14,965 nt of DNA, taken from NCBI GenBank assembly GCA_002366995.1, contig DFCM01000120.1, positions 1-14,965 on the forward strand, read 5' to 3'. Within the stretch, counting starts at the first letter, position 1, and each line of letters begins with the position of its first letter. Source of the stretch: a bacterium UBP3_UBA3054 (lineage in GTDB: Bacteria > Auribacterota > UBA3054). This document shows, one piece after another, positions 14,099 to 14,965 of this stretch. The notes beneath the pieces were generated by a model. That model had not been told where the DNA came from, did not search any database, and was given only the letters and a program-made list of their open reading frames with translations. A program made the position numbers and the translations under genes.

Positions 14099-14713
14099 TT
14101 AACCCTTGATCTTTACTCTGCGCCCCTTGACCTTGACCGCTCCCGCGGCAAGCATGTTGATGACTTTCGGGAACCAGATGTGCTCCTGTTCCTGGATCCT
14201 GGCGTGCAGGGTCTCCGGCGTATCGTCGTCAAACACGTGCACGGCGGCCTGGGCGATTATGGGGCCGCTGTCCATGCCGGCGTCCACGAAATGGATCGTG
14301 CAGCCGGCCAGTTTCGCGCCGTAATTAAGAGCCTGCTTCCAGGACTCCAGTCCCGGGAAAGCCGGCAAAAGCGCCGGGTGAATGTTCACGACCTTCATCG
14401 GGAAGGCTTCCAGCAATTTCGACTTGATCATGCGCATGAAGCCGGCCAATATGACGTAGTCGACCTCGTTCTCTTTCAGGACCTCGATGTATTTTTCTTC
14501 CTGCGGTCCCTCGAGCTTCGTCTTGAAGTCGTCGGCCGGTAGGTACATGGCCTTTATTCCCAATCGCTCGGCTTTTTCAATGATCGGGGCGTCCTTCACG
14601 TCGCTGATGACAACGGCGATCTCGGCGCCTTTGATCCTGCCGTCCATGATGCATTTCGCTATCTCTTCAAAATTCGTTCCGTGTCCGGAACCCAAAACGC
14701 CAAGTCTTATCAT
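14099..14713 (-). CDS. purN: Phosphoribosylglycinamide formyltransferase (GART)
   Basis: A 204-residue enzyme that transfers a formyl group from 10-formyltetrahydrofolate to glycinamide ribonucleotide, the third step of purine synthesis. The phosphate-binding loop is GSGHGTNFEEI (8-18). The catalytic triad is intact: Asn110 and His112 in VVNIHPALLPAFPG (108-121), and Asp148 in HFVDAGMDSGPIIAQ (141-155). Length fits the E. coli enzyme (about 212). TAAGGAG overlapping the dapA stop codon supports the ATG start. Neighbours are dapA upstream and recG downstream. This is a packed housekeeping run with no other purine gene in view. Confidence 0.96.
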   Translation of the reverse strand: MIRLGVLGSGHGTNFEEIAKCIMDGRIKGAEIAVVISDVKDAPIIEKAERLGIKAMYLPADDFKTKLEGPQEEKYIEVLKENEVDYVILAGFMRMIKSKLLEAFPMKVVNIHPALLPAFPGLESWKQALNYGAKLAGCTIHFVDAGMDSGPIIAQAAVHVFDDDTPETLHARIQEQEHIWFPKVINMLAAGAVKVKGRRVKIKG

Positions 14714-14719
14714 TGGTCT

Positions 14720-14726
14720 CTCCTTA
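14720..14726 (-). promoter_or_regulatory. Shine-Dalgarno site of purN overlapping the dapA stop codon
   Basis: TAAGGAG on the minus strand contains the dapA TAA (14724-14726) and an AAGGAG ribosome site, 6 nt before the purN ATG. It is the same arrangement as at the etfB/etfA junction and indicates coupled translation. Confidence 0.7.
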
Positions 14727-14965
14727 GAGCGCGCCGAGGTCGGCGAGCGCTTTTCTTACAAGTTCCTCGGTTTCCTTTCTAACGGGGACGAGCGGAAGAC
14801 GCAGGACGTTTTCGCATTTCCCCAGCATGGCCATCGCGGCTTTCACAGGGCAGGGGTTGGTTTCCGCGAAGAGCGCCTTGCTGAGCGGGAAGAGCAGCTT
14901 GTGCAGCCTGCGCCCTTCTTCCATGTCGCCTTTCATGGCGGCGTCGGCAAGCTTGGCCACCAGAT
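14724..14965 (-). CDS. dapA: 4-hydroxy-tetrahydrodipicolinate synthase, C-terminal part
   Basis: The last roughly 80 residues of DapA; the rest lies beyond the window, and the open frame runs to the edge without a true start. Visible family features are GDMEEGRRLHKLLFPLSKAL and the following ETNPCPVKAAMAMLG with NVLRLPLVPV, the conserved C-terminal helices of the DapA (beta/alpha)8-barrel family. The enzyme condenses pyruvate with aspartate semialdehyde at the entry to lysine and meso-diaminopimelate synthesis. The active-site Lys and Tyr lie in the unseen part, so a related N-acetylneuraminate lyase-type aldolase cannot be fully excluded, although the NPxPVKAAMAMLG tail is typical of DapA. 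It appears to lead the dapA-purN-recG run. Confidence 0.88.
   Translation of the reverse strand, partial: LVAKLADAAMKGDMEEGRRLHKLLFPLSKALFAETNPCPVKAAMAMLGKCENVLRLPLVPVRKETEELVRKALADLGAL

Overview
This window looks like an ordinary chromosomal stretch of an anaerobic, Gram-negative-type bacterium. Every gene I can support lies on the minus strand, so the genes are described in transcription order from high to low coordinates. Two things point to the lifestyle: an EtfA carrying a two-cluster ferredoxin module beside an acyl-CoA dehydrogenase, and a type IV pilus/type II secretion (T4P/T2SS) assembly locus. Coding sequence is GC-rich, but the two longest intergenic gaps are AT-rich. The protein style (pseudopilins, fused PilM-PilN) made me think of the PVC group, perhaps Lentisphaerota. 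That is an impression, not a demonstrated assignment.

Block 1 (14965 to 11948) holds the 3' end of dapA (lysine/diaminopimelate pathway), purN (purine synthesis) and recG (branched-DNA helicase). They are packed with gaps of 10 and 3 nt, and the ribosome site of purN overlaps the dapA stop codon.

Block 2 (11951 to 7326) appears to be a four-gene transcription unit with its own candidate promoter and a clear GC-palindrome plus U-tract terminator. It encodes an acyl-CoA dehydrogenase, EtfB, a ferredoxin-EtfA and an unusual single protein. That last protein joins a NeuD/PglD-like left-handed beta-helix acyltransferase to a membrane PAP2 phosphatase. The first three genes should form a flavin-based, possibly electron-bifurcating, enoyl-CoA reductase. 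The link between the fusion protein and that complex is unknown.

Block 3 (about 7325 to 1) begins with a strong TATAAT box. It encodes a HAD-like protein with degenerate catalytic motifs, then a pilus/secretion set: a GspJ-like pseudopilin with a Gly/Arg-rich tail, the GspE/PilB ATPase, a GspG-like major pseudopilin, a PilM-PilN fusion with a roughly 190-residue acidic tail, and a PilO-like protein carrying GspC-like HR and PDZ regions. It ends with the first codons of what looks like ileS. The inner-membrane platform, usually four or more proteins, is therefore compressed into two chains. No outer-membrane secretin, GspF/PilC platform protein or prepilin peptidase is visible here.

There is no CRISPR array, insertion sequence, tRNA, rRNA or phage gene that I can see. 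No gene-free stretch exceeds about 115 bases. The features most worth a second look are the NeuD-PAP2 fusion inside an etf operon, the condensed PilMN/PilO-GspC platform with its charged disordered tails, and the HAD protein with altered motifs.
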